Below, one piece after another: positions 4,963 to 5,897 of a stretch of 5,897 nt of DNA (position 1 is the stretch's first letter; each line of letters starts with the position of its first letter). The stretch lies in assembly GCA_905373785.1 (NCBI GenBank), contig CAJPUK010000132.1, forward strand, positions 1 through 5,897, in the 5' to 3' direction. The stretch is from an uncultured Johnsonella sp. (GTDB taxonomy: Bacteria; Bacillota; Clostridia; Lachnospirales; Lachnospiraceae). Made by a program: the position numbers and the translations under genes. The notes beneath the pieces are model-generated. The model was given only the letters and a program-made list of their open reading frames with translations, was not told the origin of the DNA and did not search any database.

Positions 4963-5897
4963 TTATATGGCTATAGTTTCCAGGAAGGCTTCAAGTCTGG
5001 TATTGATTTGACCCACATCAGCCTTGGAATAGTCGGTCTCTATCTTGATATAAGGTATAGCCTTGGCAACCACTGCCTTTTTGACATTGTAAGACTCTAT
5101 GGAGAAAGTATGGCAGGCTTGAAGTATAATTTCAAGAACTCCGTCCACCTCATACTCATCTATCATATCGCTTATGAATCTAAGTCTGCTGTTATTGGGA
5201 CTCATAACTGAGCAATTGATATTGAGGTATTTTTTTGCAAGAGCCTTGGCAACAGGTAAGGCAATGTCAACTTTTTCAATCTTTTCTCTGTTGCTGTTGC
5301 AGGTATCAAATGCGACTACATCCGCACCCAGTTCCTCCAAAACTTTTATGGTTTTGTCTCTTACGCCGCCGTTAGGACAGCCGGTTATCAAAATTCTGGG
5401 TTTTCTTGCTACCTTTCCTTTGTAGTTTTTCTCCCAATCCGACTTGACTTCGGCAATTCTTTGTCTTATTTGATTACAGCGTTCTTCCATATCCGGTATA
5501 AAACTTAAGGCATCAAGTTTTGTACCAAGCTCATAGCCGGAAATGGGAGATGGATTTAACTTGCTAAGCTCAAGATATTCAAGTACCAAATCTCTTTCGG
5601 CATTTTTTTGCACAATAGCTTTTTTAACATCTTCTTCACTGATACTTATACCGTAAAAGTCTTCAAGCTTTTTCCAAAACTTATATATTTCCTGCTCCCA
5701 CATATTAAGGACTATTTCATCTCTTGCAGAGGGTAGTTGCATAACGTAGGTCTCTTTTAATTCATTGAGAAGTTCAAACATCTTCTTTTTACCGTCACAG
5801 GTAGTCTCACCTACTATAAAGTCTGAAAAGTAGAAGTAGGGGCAGGTGTCGGTAAGAGCAAAGCCGTAACTTGCCTTAATTAAAGGACAAAGATTAG
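4963..5897 (-). CDS. 2-hydroxyacyl-CoA dehydratase HgdB-family / double-cubane-cluster reductase (YjiM-like), 5' end outside window
   Basis: About 310 residues are visible. The frame runs off the window edge, so the N-terminus, probably 70-100 residues, is missing; Met at 5779-5781 is internal. The first visible part reads CPLIKASYGFALTDTCPYFY, then GETTCDGKKKM, the cysteine-bearing signature of single-subunit HgdB-like proteins such as E. coli YjiM and clostridial double-cubane-cluster proteins. Further cysteines lie in ILITGCPNGG, AFDTCNSN, NINCSVMS and ILQACHTFSIE. The end (ETDYSKADVGQINTRLEAFLE) is typical. Such proteins carry iron-sulfur clusters at low potential and receive electrons from an HgdC-type ATPase, encoded immediately downstream. 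True dehydratases need a second (HgdA-like) subunit, and none is visible, although one could lie beyond the edge. The gene order and the TTCDGKKKM motif favour the YjiM/double-cubane group, whose natural substrate is unsettled. Confidence 0.88.
   Translation of the reverse strand, partial: NLCPLIKASYGFALTDTCPYFYFSDFIVGETTCDGKKKMFELLNELKETYVMQLPSARDEIVLNMWEQEIYKFWKKLEDFYGISISEEDVKKAIVQKNAERDLVLEYLELSKLNPSPISGYELGTKLDALSFIPDMEERCNQIRQRIAEVKSDWEKNYKGKVARKPRILITGCPNGGVRDKTIKVLEELGADVVAFDTCNSNREKIEKVDIALPVAKALAKKYLNINCSVMSPNNSRLRFISDMIDEYEVDGVLEIILQACHTFSIESYNVKKAVVAKAIPYIKIETDYSKADVGQINTRLEAFLETIAI

Noticed and set aside
4429..5425. Several plus-strand ORFs of 67-86 codons opposite the dehydratase operon
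   Set aside because: They lie wholly antisense to two strongly conserved genes, lack ribosome binding sites and show no recognisable motifs.

Overview
The window looks like low-GC Firmicute (Clostridia) DNA. The intergenic DNA is AT-rich, ribosome binding sites are strong AGGAGG/GGAGG types, and the tRNA does not encode its CCA end. A secreted protein has cell-wall-binding repeats, and there is an oxygen-sensitive HgdB/HgdC-type iron-sulfur pair. A Lachnospiraceae-like anaerobe is a reasonable guess, but the genus cannot be read from the sequence alone.

Layout: (1) 78-245 is a complete tRNA-Gly(GCC) unit with a promoter, the tRNA and an intrinsic terminator. (2) 226-1630 is a decaying prophage fragment, all on the minus strand and pointing at the tRNA. 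It holds a minor-head/zincin pseudogene with two in-frame stops and one frameshift. An intact acidic 79-aa ORF follows, coupled by an ATGA overlap and closed by its own terminator. Next come a frameshifted small head-associated gene and two tiny ORFs joined by a TAATG overlap. (3) 1653-3000 is a plus-strand pair: a small two-helix membrane protein that looks 5'-truncated at the phage junction, then a secreted protein with cell-wall-binding repeats and a 30-bp in-frame direct repeat. (4) 3001-3527 has no gene I can support but is rich in long imperfect inverted repeats. (5) 3528-4109 is a flavodoxin-fold FMN reductase that lacks the usual cysteine segment. It converges through a shared hairpin terminator on (6), a minus-strand operon at 4155-5897. 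That operon encodes an HgdB/double-cubane-cluster-type reductase (cut by the window edge) followed by its ATP-dependent HgdC-type activator.

Functionally, the right-hand operon is a two-component ATP-driven low-potential reductase system. The activator hydrolyses ATP to push an electron from its [4Fe-4S] cluster into the HgdB-like partner. The pairing and order resemble E. coli yjiM-yjiL and double-cubane-cluster proteins, whose physiological substrates are poorly known. The flavoprotein next door might feed or drain electrons, but it is transcribed separately, so this is only a guess. The left half is best read as a tRNA-adjacent integration hotspot with a decaying phage remnant. I found no clear new defence or mobile system. 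The most unexplained items are the inverted-repeat cluster at 3049-3365 and the membrane/secreted pair at 1653-3000.
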